The notes under the pieces: generated by a model
Databases searched by the model: none
What the model was told of the DNA's origin: nothing
The model's input: the letters and a program-made list of their open reading frames with translations, nothing else
Program-made: the position numbers and the translations under genes
DNA from: an uncultured Woeseiaceae bacterium
GTDB lineage: Bacteria; Pseudomonadota; Gammaproteobacteria; Steroidobacterales; Woeseiaceae
NCBI GenBank assembly: GCA_947259985.1
Contig: CAMYOJ010000051.1
Location: forward strand, 18,121 to 82,120
Direction: 5' to 3'
DNA: 64,000 nt
In this document: in pieces, positions 16,165 to 25,965 of the stretch
Numbering within the stretch: position 1 is the first letter of the stretch
Layout of the letters: each line of letters opens with the position of its first letter

Positions 16165-19100
16165 TTCAGGATAAGCGGCTGCTCGATCGCGTCGACGGCC
16201 TTGCGCTGGAATTCGGCAAAGTCGCTATAGTCCTCTGCGTCGAAACGTGAGTCGGAGGCGACGTAGTCGAAGCGGATCTCCAGCGAACCATTGCTCTTGC
16301 TGACCTCGCGGCGCCAGTTACCGAACTTCGATTCGCCTGCGTCCGGTTTCCTGCTCGCCTCGTCCAGCCGGCGCCCTGACGCCACCTTGACCGACGTCAC
16401 GGCACTGACGCGCAGTGGGAAACCATGCTCGAACGGGAAACGGCGGTCGGCCACACGATCGAATTCCAGGTAATAGGCTTCGAGGAAGCCCGGCACATCG
16501 AACGTGCCGTCCGTCTCTATCGGCAGGGTGTAGCTGATCTCGACGACCAGGTCATAGCCGGCATCGAATACATTTTCGACGAAGTACTCGGTCAATTCCG
16601 CATCCGAGTAGCGCGATGCAATCCATCGCTGCAGTGACGCCTGCATTTCCGAGGTTTCGATGCTGCGCAACTGTCCACGCAACTCGGCCGCCTGGTAGCC
16701 CGTAAATCGCGCCGTCTCGACGACGTCGATGTAATCGTCGCCGCGCGCCTCTACAACGCGCTCGATGCTCAGGCCGGTAAGGCCCGACGCATACTCCGGG
16801 ATTTGCAGCAGCGCCGGCGTGGTTCCAAGCTCGAGCGCATAATTACCCGCCATCGAACGCGGCGGTAATTGGCCAAGCCGCAGGTCCTTGTCTGTCGCAT
16901 CGACATACAGGCGTCCGTTTTCATACGGTACCGACACGATCATGTGATCGAACTGGTCCGTGTTCGGCAGCGTTGGCGTGACCTGCTGGTTAAGGTTGAC
17001 GAGCGCCAGCGTCGCGTCTATTCCGACAGCCCGCAGCAACGAATACAGCAACACCGAGTGGTCCTTGCAGTCACCGTATCGATCTCGCACGGTCTCGCGC
17101 GCCGTCTTCGGGATGTAGGCGCGCCGTCCGAATTCGATCGCCTCGTAGTGAATCTCGTCCTGTACGTACGCGCTCAGTATCTCGATCTGGCGGGTCTTGC
17201 TATCCACGCCCTCGACGAGACGCTTCGCCTTGTCCGCCACTTTTTCCACTTCGAGCTTGTCCTCGATCTTGGCCAGGTATTCGCTGCCGGCATCGGCCCA
17301 GGTCTCGCTGACCGTGCCCAGCTGAATCCAGGGGAGGATCTGATCGAAATAGGGCTGCAGCGGCTCCCAGCGAAACGCCACGGGACGCTGCAGCTCCCAG
17401 ACCAGCGCTTTGCCGCGTTGCTTCGGCGCCGGAACTTCATTCTGCTCAAAGCGCAGACGCTCATGCTCACCCGCCACGAACACCGCGCTGTATTCGATTG
17501 GCCGATCGCTCGAGAGATAAACGGTCTCGAGAGGGAACGTGCCCTTGTCGACCGACGTGCGTTTGCTGACGATCGCCTCGATGGTCGCACCGGGCGACAG
17601 GCTCGGTACAGGGACGTGCACGGTCTTTTCGGTGCTCGCCTCGTAGCCCGTATCGCTATTGGTGATGTAATAGGTATTGAGCTCGCCTTCGGCCAGCTTT
17701 TCGCCGGCCGCATTGCGAACGACGACGCTATTCACGTAAAGCTGTTCGTAACTCGGATCGAAATCGAACTCCAGCGTGCTGAACTGCGTGACACCGTTGT
17801 CGTCGAGAACGAGTATCTTGCGGTACTGCGTCTGCAACAGCGTGTCGCTACCGTCGAACCCGTAACCCGTGATGCGACTCAGGAACACGGCACCGTAGCC
17901 ATTGAAATTCGCAACGGGGCTTGTCGACGAGAAGAACTTCCCGAGCTCCCTGGGCAAAGCCACAGGATCGACCTCGGCGGCGATGGTCGTCGTGTCGCCC
18001 TCGCCCAGCATGTTGTCGATCGCCTCGAGGTATTCCCTGATATTCGAATTCCCCGGCGAATAGCTCAGCGCCTGCTCGAAAGACTCGCGGGCTTTTCTGT
18101 AGGACCGCAGCTGGAATTCGGCGTCGCCCTTGTAGTAGTAACTCTGCAGCGAGCGATAACCTTTGTCGATCAGCTCGTCGGCGAGCCGCAGGACTTCGGC
18201 CGGATTCCCCATTTCATCGAGGACCGACATGCGCTCGTAAACGATGTCGGGGTTATAAGGTCGTCCCTCGGTAAGCTCGTCGAGGATTACCAGTGCTTCT
18301 GCATGACGACCACGCCGCGCGAGCAACTTGGCATGCAACAACTGCGTCGCGTCAGTTGCGCCATCTGCCGTGTAAGCCGCGAACTGGCGTTCCATTTCCT
18401 CCCACTGCTCGTCATCGGCCAACAAGGTCATGTAAACCGAGAAGTCGTCATCGTCGCGATAGCCATCGGCGAACAGCCCGCTGTAGATTCGCATCGACTT
18501 GTCGGGCACACCGGTCTGGTAGGCGAGCCATGCATCCCAGCTTTGCACGACCTGGTTGGCGTCGAACGGCTGCATGCGACTTGCCAGCCAGTCCGCAGCC
18601 TCCTGGTACGCATCGATTTCCACGAGCGAGCGCAGCGCGTTGGTGAAGTAGGCCTCGTCGGCAGGTGACAAATCGGCGGCCTGGGCGAAATAGCCGAAAG
18701 CATCCCGGTAAGCACGAGCCTCGTAATAATGCACACCGAGCGCGTTAACGAGGTACGCGTTGACCTCTCGCTCCTCCTGGTTCTTGTATTCACCGTCCAG
18801 GGCAGTCGGGCGGCCACGGATCTCGAAGTCCTGCCAGAGCTTGCGCAGATCTTTGTCCGTATCGAGCTCACTGGTCAGGCCCCACGCCGCCAGCGTGTAT
18901 GCGCAGCTATCGTTCGCAACGATCCACTGGTAGTAGCGATATTCATCGCCGTCGTTGTCCTCGACGCCAATCAGCAACTTGCCGCGAGCATCGCCCTTGG
19001 TGATATCGCGCTCTTCGCTGATGAAGTCCGAAGGATAGTCTTCGCTGAACTGCTGCATGACCACGCGGTAGATGGCATTGGCTGTTGGCGCCGGCCCGTC

Positions 19101-19856
19101 CCAGCAGACAGGCATGACGACAGCGCCGTAGCCCTTTGACGAAAGAGCGCCCATGTCGGCTCCATCGTTGGTTTCGGAAAGATCGCCCCACGGAAACCAG
19201 CCGCGGGCACGGGCGCGAAACCGATAGCCGAACGTCGTCGAGCGATAGTCCTCGACCGACCTGCTCGCGACGAGAATATCCCTGTTCTTGCCGGAATCGA
19301 TGATCGAGAATCCGGTCAGTAACTGGTCGGCTTCAGCCTGTATCGCCGCATCGCTTTCGCGCGACGCGAATGTCAGCAGCTGGTACGCGCGCTCGCCGTC
19401 GACGATCGTTGACAGCACGTAAGTGATTGGCGTGGTCGCAACCTCGGCGTAGATGGCTTTCTGGAAAACCAGCATGCCACGCTCTGCGCGACCGCCGAGA
19501 TCCTTGTGGCCCTTGTATTCGGCATCCTCCTGGACGGCAAATCGATCGGTCATTGCCGTTTGCACGATCTCGGCATATTGCTCGGCTGACATATTCACGC
19601 CGAGGTCCTCGGAAACGACGAGCGAAAACGCATTCGGCTTGAAGCGAATTGCCGCGAAGCTCGCTTCAGGGACGTTTTCCGAGAAATCGACGTAGGTATA
19701 GGCCTCACCACTGAGGTCCACCCGGAAGTTCAGAGCTTCGTGCTCGAACATCTCGACGCGCTGACCGACATTCTCGGTGTACTGGAGATCATCCTGGGCG
19801 CTAACGCCCCCGGCAACGAACAGCAGCGCCAGCAATATGGAACCGAGTTTATGCAT
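16161..19856 (-). CDS. DUF3857/transglutaminase-like protein with TPR-type repeats
   Basis: 1231 residues with a signal peptide (LLALLFVAGGVSA-QD). Residues ~380-620 hold TPR-like helical repeats (AYFTNALRSLVEIDAYQEAADWL, YYKGDAEFQLRSYRKARESFEQALSYSPGN). A DUF3857-type beta domain follows at ~680-870. A transglutaminase-like core lies at ~880-1020 with the triad in YGDCKDHSVLL (Cys ~928), FDHMIV (His) and VDATDKD (Asp). Family members are predicted periplasmic thiol hydrolases or peptide-crosslinking enzymes; none is well characterised. Its stop overlaps the sqr stop by 4 bases on the opposite strand. Residues 1-370 resemble nothing I can name. Confidence 0.85.
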   Translation of the reverse strand: MHKLGSILLALLFVAGGVSAQDDLQYTENVGQRVEMFEHEALNFRVDLSGEAYTYVDFSENVPEASFAAIRFKPNAFSLVVSEDLGVNMSAEQYAEIVQTAMTDRFAVQEDAEYKGHKDLGGRAERGMLVFQKAIYAEVATTPITYVLSTIVDGERAYQLLTFASRESDAAIQAEADQLLTGFSIIDSGKNRDILVASRSVEDYRSTTFGYRFRARARGWFPWGDLSETNDGADMGALSSKGYGAVVMPVCWDGPAPTANAIYRVVMQQFSEDYPSDFISEERDITKGDARGKLLIGVEDNDGDEYRYYQWIVANDSCAYTLAAWGLTSELDTDKDLRKLWQDFEIRGRPTALDGEYKNQEEREVNAYLVNALGVHYYEARAYRDAFGYFAQAADLSPADEAYFTNALRSLVEIDAYQEAADWLASRMQPFDANQVVQSWDAWLAYQTGVPDKSMRIYSGLFADGYRDDDDFSVYMTLLADDEQWEEMERQFAAYTADGATDATQLLHAKLLARRGRHAEALVILDELTEGRPYNPDIVYERMSVLDEMGNPAEVLRLADELIDKGYRSLQSYYYKGDAEFQLRSYRKARESFEQALSYSPGNSNIREYLEAIDNMLGEGDTTTIAAEVDPVALPRELGKFFSSTSPVANFNGYGAVFLSRITGYGFDGSDTLLQTQYRKILVLDDNGVTQFSTLEFDFDPSYEQLYVNSVVVRNAAGEKLAEGELNTYYITNSDTGYEASTEKTVHVPVPSLSPGATIEAIVSKRTSVDKGTFPLETVYLSSDRPIEYSAVFVAGEHERLRFEQNEVPAPKQRGKALVWELQRPVAFRWEPLQPYFDQILPWIQLGTVSETWADAGSEYLAKIEDKLEVEKVADKAKRLVEGVDSKTRQIEILSAYVQDEIHYEAIEFGRRAYIPKTARETVRDRYGDCKDHSVLLYSLLRAVGIDATLALVNLNQQVTPTLPNTDQFDHMIVSVPYENGRLYVDATDKDLRLGQLPPRSMAGNYALELGTTPALLQIPEYASGLTGLSIERVVEARGDDYIDVVETARFTGYQAAELRGQLRSIETSEMQASLQRWIASRYSDAELTEYFVENVFDAGYDLVVEISYTLPIETDGTFDVPGFLEAYYLEFDRVADRRFPFEHGFPLRVSAVTSVKVASGRRLDEASRKPDAGESKFGNWRREVSKSNGSLEIRFDYVASDSRFDAEDYSDFAEFQRKAVDAIEQPLILN

Positions 19857-19914
19857 AAGGTCCGATTCTACCGATCCGCAGCCTCACGTGTGTGCCGTGG
19901 TCGGCAGTTCGTAT

Positions 19915-20670
19915 TCAGCGTTTTGCGTAGGTTTGCACGGTCTGCCAGGCCACACGCTGCAGGTACAGCGCCGTTTCCTCTTCCAGGCCGGCGTCGTAGT
20001 CGAGGCCCTCTGGCGACTGAGCATATAGTGCCGCGAAAAAGGTACAGGCCGCCAGGTAGGTGCCAGCCAGCGAGGGGTGTCGCGCATCGGCAATACGAAG
20101 GTCGAGATTCGGTCGCTCCGTCGTTACGGTGGCGAACGCGAGGCCGACGGGTACGACCTGGGCATCGAGTTCACGACCGATATCGGTGTACGCCGCGTCG
20201 AGTTTCGCCGTCATCCCAGGTCGTCCCGTGTAGGCCCACGTCATGAAAAACACCGGGCGCGTGCCATGATCTCGCGCGATGCGAGCAAACTTGCGGGCCG
20301 TCCTGCGGAACGGTTCCGCCGTGCCCTCGCTGATGGGGCCCAGGCTGTGGCCCTGCAGCACGACGACGTCCCAGTCATCCCCTGCCAGCACGGGCTGGAA
20401 GCCACCGTCATGCTCGGGCAGATGCCCGCCCGAGATCGTCTTGATACGCGCCCGGGAGTTCTCGGGCGTGAACAGTCCCGACGCGTAGGTCAGCATTCGA
20501 AAGTGCTTGTGCAGGCTGTTGTTATAGTAAGTAAAGCTGTTGCCGACAAACAGGACCTTGTCGGGTAGCGCTTGTTCTCCTGTTTCGTCCGCACAGGCGG
20601 CAGTCGAGGCAAGAACGACCAACAACAAAAAGGGGGCAAAGCCCCCTTTTCGTTTCGTGTTTCGCAACAC
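19915..20670 (-). CDS. SGNH/GDSL-type hydrolase lipoprotein
   Basis: 251 residues from GTG 20670. The N-terminus is a lipoprotein signal: basic RNTKRK, hydrophobic APFLLLVVLAS, lipobox-like STAAC. Block I of the SGNH family is LFVGNSFTYYNN with Ser as nucleophile; a DDWDVVVLQGHSLGP strand matches the block with the oxyanion residue, and DARHPSLAGTYLAA gives the Asp-x-x-His of block V. The likely substrate is an acyl ester. The gene begins 3 bases after the TonB receptor stop, and the DNA for its signal peptide also forms a terminator-like hairpin. Confidence 0.8.
   Translation of the reverse strand: MLRNTKRKGGFAPFLLLVVLASTAACADETGEQALPDKVLFVGNSFTYYNNSLHKHFRMLTYASGLFTPENSRARIKTISGGHLPEHDGGFQPVLAGDDWDVVVLQGHSLGPISEGTAEPFRRTARKFARIARDHGTRPVFFMTWAYTGRPGMTAKLDAAYTDIGRELDAQVVPVGLAFATVTTERPNLDLRIADARHPSLAGTYLAACTFFAALYAQSPEGLDYDAGLEEETALYLQRVAWQTVQTYAKR
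20627..20650 (-). terminator. Rho-independent terminator of the TonB receptor gene, inside the next gene's 5' end
   Basis: Read on the minus strand: AAAAGGGGGC, loop TTT, GCCCCCTTTT, then further T and G. The 10-base-pair stem with flanking A and T tracts is a good intrinsic terminator. It starts about 20 bases after the TonB receptor stop and lies within codons ~8-15 of the SGNH hydrolase, so readthrough or attenuation would set expression of that gene. Confidence 0.75.
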
Positions 20671-20672
20671 GA

Positions 20673-23600
20673 TCAGAACCGCAGCCTCAGGTCGACATAG
20701 TAGATGCGACCATAGTCCCGGTGTGCGTCGGAAGAGAATCCGTACGAGCTGTCGTAGATCGGCGCACGCTCGTCGGTGAAATTGCGGGCGCCCAGACGTA
20801 TCCGCGTCTCGGTATCGCTAACATCGAACGAGTAATCCAGGGTCGCGTCGTAGGTCGTCATCGACGGAATATCGAATCGGTCACCGTTTGACAGCTCCTG
20901 GTAAAAATCGTCGATCCTGTAAGCTGTCATGCCCGCGCCCCAGTTTCCCTGCTGCCATGACAGGGCGGCCGAATGACGAGCATCCTGGTTACCGTTCTTG
21001 CGAATCAGGTCGCCGATACCTGCGATCGGGTAGACAATATCCGGATTCGCCTCCTTGGCTGCAACAAGGGCCGCAGTAATGCCACTTGTGGCCTCCTGCT
21101 CGTAAGTGTCATAGAACGTGCCGTTGTAGCGAAACGCGAACGCGCCGAAGCTTGTATCGAGGTCGTAGTAGACGCCGATGTCGTGCCCCTCGATCTTACG
21201 AGTGTCGAGGTTCGTATAAGTGTCCGCGATGTTGGTCACGCGGCCAACCGGGCACAGGCCCGCCGCAAGGAAGCCGGCCACTTCGTCCGGATCCGTCGTC
21301 GGATCGTCGCGGGTCACAGCGGGATTTCCCTGTACGTTGGCACAGTCGGCAGTACCGGCATCGAGCCGGGTGACGAGATCGACCAGTACGTGGTTCTCTT
21401 CGCCAAACAGGCCGATCGTGTCGTCCTTCTCGATACCCCAGTAATCGACAGTAATCATGAGGTTTTCGATTGGCGTGAGGACGATGCCGACCGACCAGTT
21501 GTCGGACTCTTCGGACTCCAGGTCTTTGCTGCCTGTCGCCTGGCGCTGCATGCTGTAGTCACAGTCACTGAACGTGTCGTCCGGCACGGTGCCCTGGTCG
21601 ACGCCGTAGAAACAAACCCAGTCATCCCTGGTGTTGGAGCGTGCGGTAAACGTCTCGTTGATCGTGATCAGGTTCGGCGCGCGAAAGGCCGTCGAGTAGG
21701 ACCCTCTGAGCAGCGCCAGGTCGATTGGACGCCAGCCAAAGGCCACTTTGCCGACGGTCGTGTCACCGACATCGTCGAAGTCTTCGTAGCGAACTGCGAG
21801 CTGCACATCGAGTGTTTCGTGAAGCGGCAATTGCAGTTCTGCGAAAAACGATTCGGTAAATCGGGAACCCGAGTTATCGGGCGTCGGGCTCGAGTTGACG
21901 ACATCCGAGCTCAACGGATAGGTATCGCCTTCGAAGTCGGTGAATCTGATCGTGCCATCGAGACGCGGATCCCGATCGTCACGGAACTTCTCGCGACGGA
22001 ATTCGGCGCCGACAAGCAGCCCGACAGGCCCGGCCGGCATCTCGAACAGGTTCGCATTCGACACTTTGACGTCCCACATGTTCAGCGTCGTTTTGCCGTT
22101 GCGGAATACGTCAATATAGGCTTGCTCAACATTGCTATCAACGCCGCCGCTAAACGGGTTGTAGGCCGCTGGCGTAGGATCGAACAGCGCCTCCGTGATC
22201 AGCGTATTCGAGAGGCGATTGTTCGTCGTCTCTTCGCGTGTCGCCTGCGACGTAACGAACGCCGTTTCCCAGTCCCAGTCGCCGGCTGAGCCCCGGAACC
22301 CGGCCAGCAAGCGATAGGAATCGCCGTCATTGTTGACGACTCGCGGAGTCTCGGCAAACCGGTAATTATCGATTCTGAGCTCGAGGCCCGAACACGGCAC
22401 ATCGGTGCCGATGATGGAGTCGGGCAAGCGGTTCGGGTTCGGGCTGCCGTCCGGCAAAGTGCACGGTCCCAGCGGATTGTAATAGTTCTCCGCACCGACT
22501 CTCAGTATGGATGCGGATAGCGCCGTCGTCGGGTACAGCAGCCGCTCCGTCGTCGAACGGTAGTAGTAACCGTCAGCGAAGAACTCGACACCGTTCTCCA
22601 TCTCGTGGTTCAGGTAAGCGTAGACCGTCGTCCGGTCCATCTCGGACGTGAGGTCCGCAACTTCGTTGAGGTTGTAACGATAGGTACCCTGACCATCGAC
22701 ACCGCCACAGATGTACTGATTAATAGGGTATTCACAGCGCTCGTCGCCAATCGGATAGGTTTCGAACTCGCCGGATGAGTCCGTAACGTCGTTTCCAATC
22801 AGTCCATAGCGATCACGATTGCTGCTGGGATTGATGTTCGTGACGACGTCGTACTGGCCGTACAGCGAATTCGCGCTGTCGTTGCGGAAGATCGTGCTCC
22901 CCGAGGCTTCCGAATAGGGCGAGCTGTCGTCGAAGCGATAACGAAAGTCCCTGTCGGCCCAGCGCGGGTCATCCTGCGCGTTCACGTTGTCGCGCTGATA
23001 GTAACGCGCGAAAACGCCGACGTGCGTCGCACCGCCGTTCAGGCTTGTACCCCATTCGAGCGCCAGAGCCTGGTCGTCACGCGGGATGTTGTCGTAATCG
23101 GTATATCGGGCGCGCAGCGTAAAGCCCTCGAAATCGTGCTTAAGGACCGTGTTCACGACGCCCGCAACAGCGTCGGCGCCGTAAATGGCCGAAGCACCGT
23201 CACGCAAAACCTCGAGCCGTTCCACGCCGAACACCGGTATGTGATTAGAGTTAACCGTGTTCACCGGAACGAAACTGCCGCCGACTTCCTCAGTCTGGTA
23301 GGTAGCCGAATTGACAAGGCGCCGCCCGTTCAGAAGAACCAGCGTATTACCCGTGCCCATGTTCCTGAGATTGAACGCGCCGACATCACCGCGGGCAGCA
23401 TTGACGCCGCCGGCTGTGTCGGTTTCGTTGAGGAAGTTCTGACCGTTCTCCGGTATGAGGTCCAGCAGCTCCTCGCCCGATTCGACGCCGAACATCTCGA
23501 TCTCTTCGGCGCTGATCACGGAGATCGCAAGCGCGTCGGAAATATTGGCGCCCTTTATCTGCGTACCGGTAACGGTTATCTCTTCGATCTGATCATCGTC

Positions 23601-23702
23601 ATCCTGCGCGTTTGCAGGAACAGCCGTCATTGCCAGAATCAATGAGCTTGCCGCGAATAGTACGGACTTGCCGCTCACGCGGCACGATAGCGATTGGAAC
23701 AT
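20673..23702 (-). CDS. TonB-dependent outer-membrane receptor
   Basis: 1009 residues from ATG 23702, preferred over an upstream ATG at 23750 because GGGGGAAG lies 2-8 bases before it and a normal signal peptide follows (VLFAASSLILAMTAVPANA-QD). The plug domain (~residues 35-190) starts with IEEITVTGTQIKG, a TonB-box-like ITVTGT, and contains NLRNMGTGNTLVLLNGRRL and VERLEVLRDGASAIYGADAVAGVVN. The barrel ends IYYVDLRLRF with the terminal Phe used for BAM targeting. The substrate is unknown. It is flanked by a CapA-family protein, a LysR regulator and a DadA-like oxidase; a LysR-type palindrome lies 97 bases upstream of its start. Confidence 0.92.
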   Translation of the reverse strand: MFQSLSCRVSGKSVLFAASSLILAMTAVPANAQDDDDQIEEITVTGTQIKGANISDALAISVISAEEIEMFGVESGEELLDLIPENGQNFLNETDTAGGVNAARGDVGAFNLRNMGTGNTLVLLNGRRLVNSATYQTEEVGGSFVPVNTVNSNHIPVFGVERLEVLRDGASAIYGADAVAGVVNTVLKHDFEGFTLRARYTDYDNIPRDDQALALEWGTSLNGGATHVGVFARYYQRDNVNAQDDPRWADRDFRYRFDDSSPYSEASGSTIFRNDSANSLYGQYDVVTNINPSSNRDRYGLIGNDVTDSSGEFETYPIGDERCEYPINQYICGGVDGQGTYRYNLNEVADLTSEMDRTTVYAYLNHEMENGVEFFADGYYYRSTTERLLYPTTALSASILRVGAENYYNPLGPCTLPDGSPNPNRLPDSIIGTDVPCSGLELRIDNYRFAETPRVVNNDGDSYRLLAGFRGSAGDWDWETAFVTSQATREETTNNRLSNTLITEALFDPTPAAYNPFSGGVDSNVEQAYIDVFRNGKTTLNMWDVKVSNANLFEMPAGPVGLLVGAEFRREKFRDDRDPRLDGTIRFTDFEGDTYPLSSDVVNSSPTPDNSGSRFTESFFAELQLPLHETLDVQLAVRYEDFDDVGDTTVGKVAFGWRPIDLALLRGSYSTAFRAPNLITINETFTARSNTRDDWVCFYGVDQGTVPDDTFSDCDYSMQRQATGSKDLESEESDNWSVGIVLTPIENLMITVDYWGIEKDDTIGLFGEENHVLVDLVTRLDAGTADCANVQGNPAVTRDDPTTDPDEVAGFLAAGLCPVGRVTNIADTYTNLDTRKIEGHDIGVYYDLDTSFGAFAFRYNGTFYDTYEQEATSGITAALVAAKEANPDIVYPIAGIGDLIRKNGNQDARHSAALSWQQGNWGAGMTAYRIDDFYQELSNGDRFDIPSMTTYDATLDYSFDVSDTETRIRLGARNFTDERAPIYDSSYGFSSDAHRDYGRIYYVDLRLRF

Positions 23703-23798
23703 CACTTCCCCCTCTCTCTTGTAATTCGGTTTCAGCCGATTGTCAGCCAAACTACCAACAGGGCGGAAACCCTTCCAATAACAACGTTTCCGGCCCGT

Positions 23799-23813
23799 AT
23801 AACCGTTGGCTAT
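23799..23813. promoter_or_regulatory. LysR-type box upstream of the TonB receptor gene
   Basis: ATAACC-GTT-GGCTAT, an imperfect dyad with T-N11-A spacing, lies 97 bases before the receptor ATG (23702) and just beyond the CapA gene stop (23857). It differs at one arm position from the perfect copy at 25927-25941. The rest of the 154-base gap contains only a short AGGG/CCCT dyad near 23760. Confidence 0.6.
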
Positions 23814-23856
23814 GACTGTTTGTTATGTCTCGAGTCTATCAGAAACGCGACTATTG

Positions 23857-25869
23857 TCATTGCGGATTTGGTTGCGCCTGCAACTGCACGTGCGTGGCGA
23901 ATTCGGGGGCCACATTCCTGTCGCGGGCGGCGATCCAGGGCGTCTGCCACTCGACCCATGCAATATCGTCGAGAGACACGCTGGCACCGGCCTTGTCGTC
24001 GCTGAGGTCCTCGACGTCGATCAGGATGCGCACCGAGCGCGTCGCTATTCGCGGTTGCCTGTAGTCGATGACGAATTGCGTCCAGTCCGCCGCTGTTCCC
24101 TCCCAGGAACCGATTTCCGTGATTGGACCATTTTCGAGCTCGTCCTCCAGCGCCTCCGTCATGCGCCGGCGCTGCAGCAGGAAACGAATGCGGACGTCAC
24201 CGTCGACCTTCAGGCGCCCGCTGATGGTCGCTGGATTCGACAGCGTGAACACGCGCTCGAACACTTTCATGCCTGTCCTCACCGTCGCCTCGCCCTTCGG
24301 CACGCGAATCTCGAGACGGTTGTCGTCGCCCGTCTTGAGCACGGTATCCGCGTCCAGGATCCAGGTCCTGTCATGGGCGCCGAACAACCGCGCATATTCG
24401 AAGTCGCCCCGCCGCGAGAGGTCTATTCCCAGCCTGTACGAGCGTTCTCCGGCATCGACCGATACCGGCAGCAGGGGCGAAGCACCCAGCGACCGGACAT
24501 GCAACGGCGCCGCGCTCGCCGGGTCAGGAATAACGATGGTATTCGCGGTGTTGTTGTCGCCATCACAAGCAACGATCGCGGCATGAAAACCGCTCGGTCG
24601 CATACACACGCTGTCCTGAGACAACCTCGCAACACGCGTCAGCACGGCATGGCGGAAGAGCCCGGTCGCGGGCGTCGGCAGGTAGCCGTTGATGTGCAGC
24701 GGCACGACCTCGGCGCGGTGCAGCTTATCGCCGTCCATCCAGACGAACAGCAGCATGCCGAGCTGCGTCGTGTAGTGATACTGGTCGAAAAGGAAATTGC
24801 CCATCGAGTAGGCGATCAGTCGCTCGTCGTAAATTTCGAAGCCCTGCAAGACGTGCGCGTGATGGCCGATCACGACATCGGCGCCATCAACGACGGCCTG
24901 CCGCAGCGTCGTCTGCTCCGACATCGCAGGCCTGGCCGAATACTCGAGTCCCGAGTGCAGCTGCATTATCGATACGACGTCGCCTGCCTGTGCAGCAAGG
25001 TCGGCGCCGATGGTCGCGGTATTTCCGAACGCGGCGCCGCCTTTGGAGCCTGCGGCAGTCTGCGTGGGCTCGAATGTTCCCGCCCAGCCGACGTAGCTCA
25101 GGAAGGAGTGCGCGCGACCATTGATCTCGACGTTTGCAGGCTCACGCGCTTCGGACTCCGTGTAGCCCCCGCCAGACCAGGCGAGCTCGGTATTGGCGAG
25201 CGCCGCAAGCGTCGAATCCAGCCCGGCTTCGCGATAGTCGTACGTGTGGTTATTGCCCAGGGCGACGTAGTCGAAACCGGCCCACTGCAGCAGCTCGGCG
25301 AGTTCGACCGGCGAATAGAATGTCACGGACTTTGGCACGCGATCTGTCAGCGTTTCGTTCGACAGTTGTGTCTCGAGATTGACGGACGCGTAATCAGCCA
25401 GTTCGACATAGGGACGTATCGCCGCAAGCAGCTTCTTGCCATCCGCCAGCACGCTGTCGCGCCTGACGAGCACGGGCTCGCCCGCGCGCGGCTCGAAGTA
25501 CCGCCGGGCGAGCATCGAGTCCCCTGCGAACATCAGCAGGGTCCGATCTGATTTCCGTTGCACGAGCTCGATTGACGGAATGACCGCGTCACGGCCCGCC
25601 GCGAAATCAGAGCGATGCAGCGTGTGAATGAAACCGTAGTAGCCCGGCGCGCTGGCGTGGATCATCAGCGTCGTCGGCGAATCGAGCTCGAACTCGAAGC
25701 CGCCGCCGCTGCCCGTGTCACGCGTTGCGCCGCGAATAGTCACGGTAGCGCCGGGGATCGGCGCTCCGGACTCATCCACGATCCGACCGCTCACACTGAG
25801 CCCGTCAGCGCGGGCCAGAACAGCGAGGCAGAGCAAAATCACCGCCGCGGCAGGCTTGAAGATTCTCAT
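23857..25869 (-). CDS. CapA-family metallophosphatase-fold protein with carboxypeptidase-regulatory-like domain
   Basis: 670 residues with signal peptide (AAAVILLCLAVLARA-DG). Residues ~24-100 form a carboxypeptidase-regulatory-like beta domain (SVSGRIVDESGAPIPGATVTI, then GGFEFELDSPTTLMIHA). Residues ~108-400 are the CapA/PgsA domain, with its metal-ligand blocks: FAGDSMLARR, SVNLETQLSN, ALGNNHTYDYR, MQLHSGLEY, VIGHHAHVLQGFE and YSMGNFLFDQ. The remaining ~250 residues are a beta-rich region of no known family. CapA proteins take part in poly-gamma-glutamate capsule synthesis in Bacillus, but most homologues have no assigned activity. It is divergent from the LysR gene across a shared LysR-type box. 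Confidence 0.88.
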   Translation of the reverse strand: MRIFKPAAAVILLCLAVLARADGLSVSGRIVDESGAPIPGATVTIRGATRDTGSGGGFEFELDSPTTLMIHASAPGYYGFIHTLHRSDFAAGRDAVIPSIELVQRKSDRTLLMFAGDSMLARRYFEPRAGEPVLVRRDSVLADGKKLLAAIRPYVELADYASVNLETQLSNETLTDRVPKSVTFYSPVELAELLQWAGFDYVALGNNHTYDYREAGLDSTLAALANTELAWSGGGYTESEAREPANVEINGRAHSFLSYVGWAGTFEPTQTAAGSKGGAAFGNTATIGADLAAQAGDVVSIMQLHSGLEYSARPAMSEQTTLRQAVVDGADVVIGHHAHVLQGFEIYDERLIAYSMGNFLFDQYHYTTQLGMLLFVWMDGDKLHRAEVVPLHINGYLPTPATGLFRHAVLTRVARLSQDSVCMRPSGFHAAIVACDGDNNTANTIVIPDPASAAPLHVRSLGASPLLPVSVDAGERSYRLGIDLSRRGDFEYARLFGAHDRTWILDADTVLKTGDDNRLEIRVPKGEATVRTGMKVFERVFTLSNPATISGRLKVDGDVRIRFLLQRRRMTEALEDELENGPITEIGSWEGTAADWTQFVIDYRQPRIATRSVRILIDVEDLSDDKAGASVSLDDIAWVEWQTPWIAARDRNVAPEFATHVQLQAQPNPQ

Positions 25870-25926
25870 TTCTGAATCATGCCATCGGAGGGCATCGGTG
25901 CCGGAATTCTTTTGTTATTTCGATGC

Positions 25927-25941
25927 ATAACCTTTGGTTAT
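25927..25941. promoter_or_regulatory. LysR-type box between CapA-family and LysR genes
   Basis: ATAACC-TTT-GGTTAT is a perfect 6-base-arm dyad with the T-N11-A form typical of LysR activator sites. It lies 25 bases before the LysR ATG (25966) and 57 bases before the CapA-family ATG (25869), the classical place for autoregulation combined with divergent activation. Confidence 0.7.
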
Positions 25942-25965
25942 ACTCTGCCCCATACGGGGGAAACC

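Noticed and set aside
16869..18668. 599-residue plus-strand open frame
   Set aside because: Antisense to the DUF3857/transglutaminase gene, without recognisable domains.
20973..22289. 438-residue plus-strand open frame
   Set aside because: Antisense to the TonB receptor barrel; shadow composition.
23806..25551. 581-residue plus-strand open frame
   Set aside because: Shadow of the CapA-family gene on the other strand.
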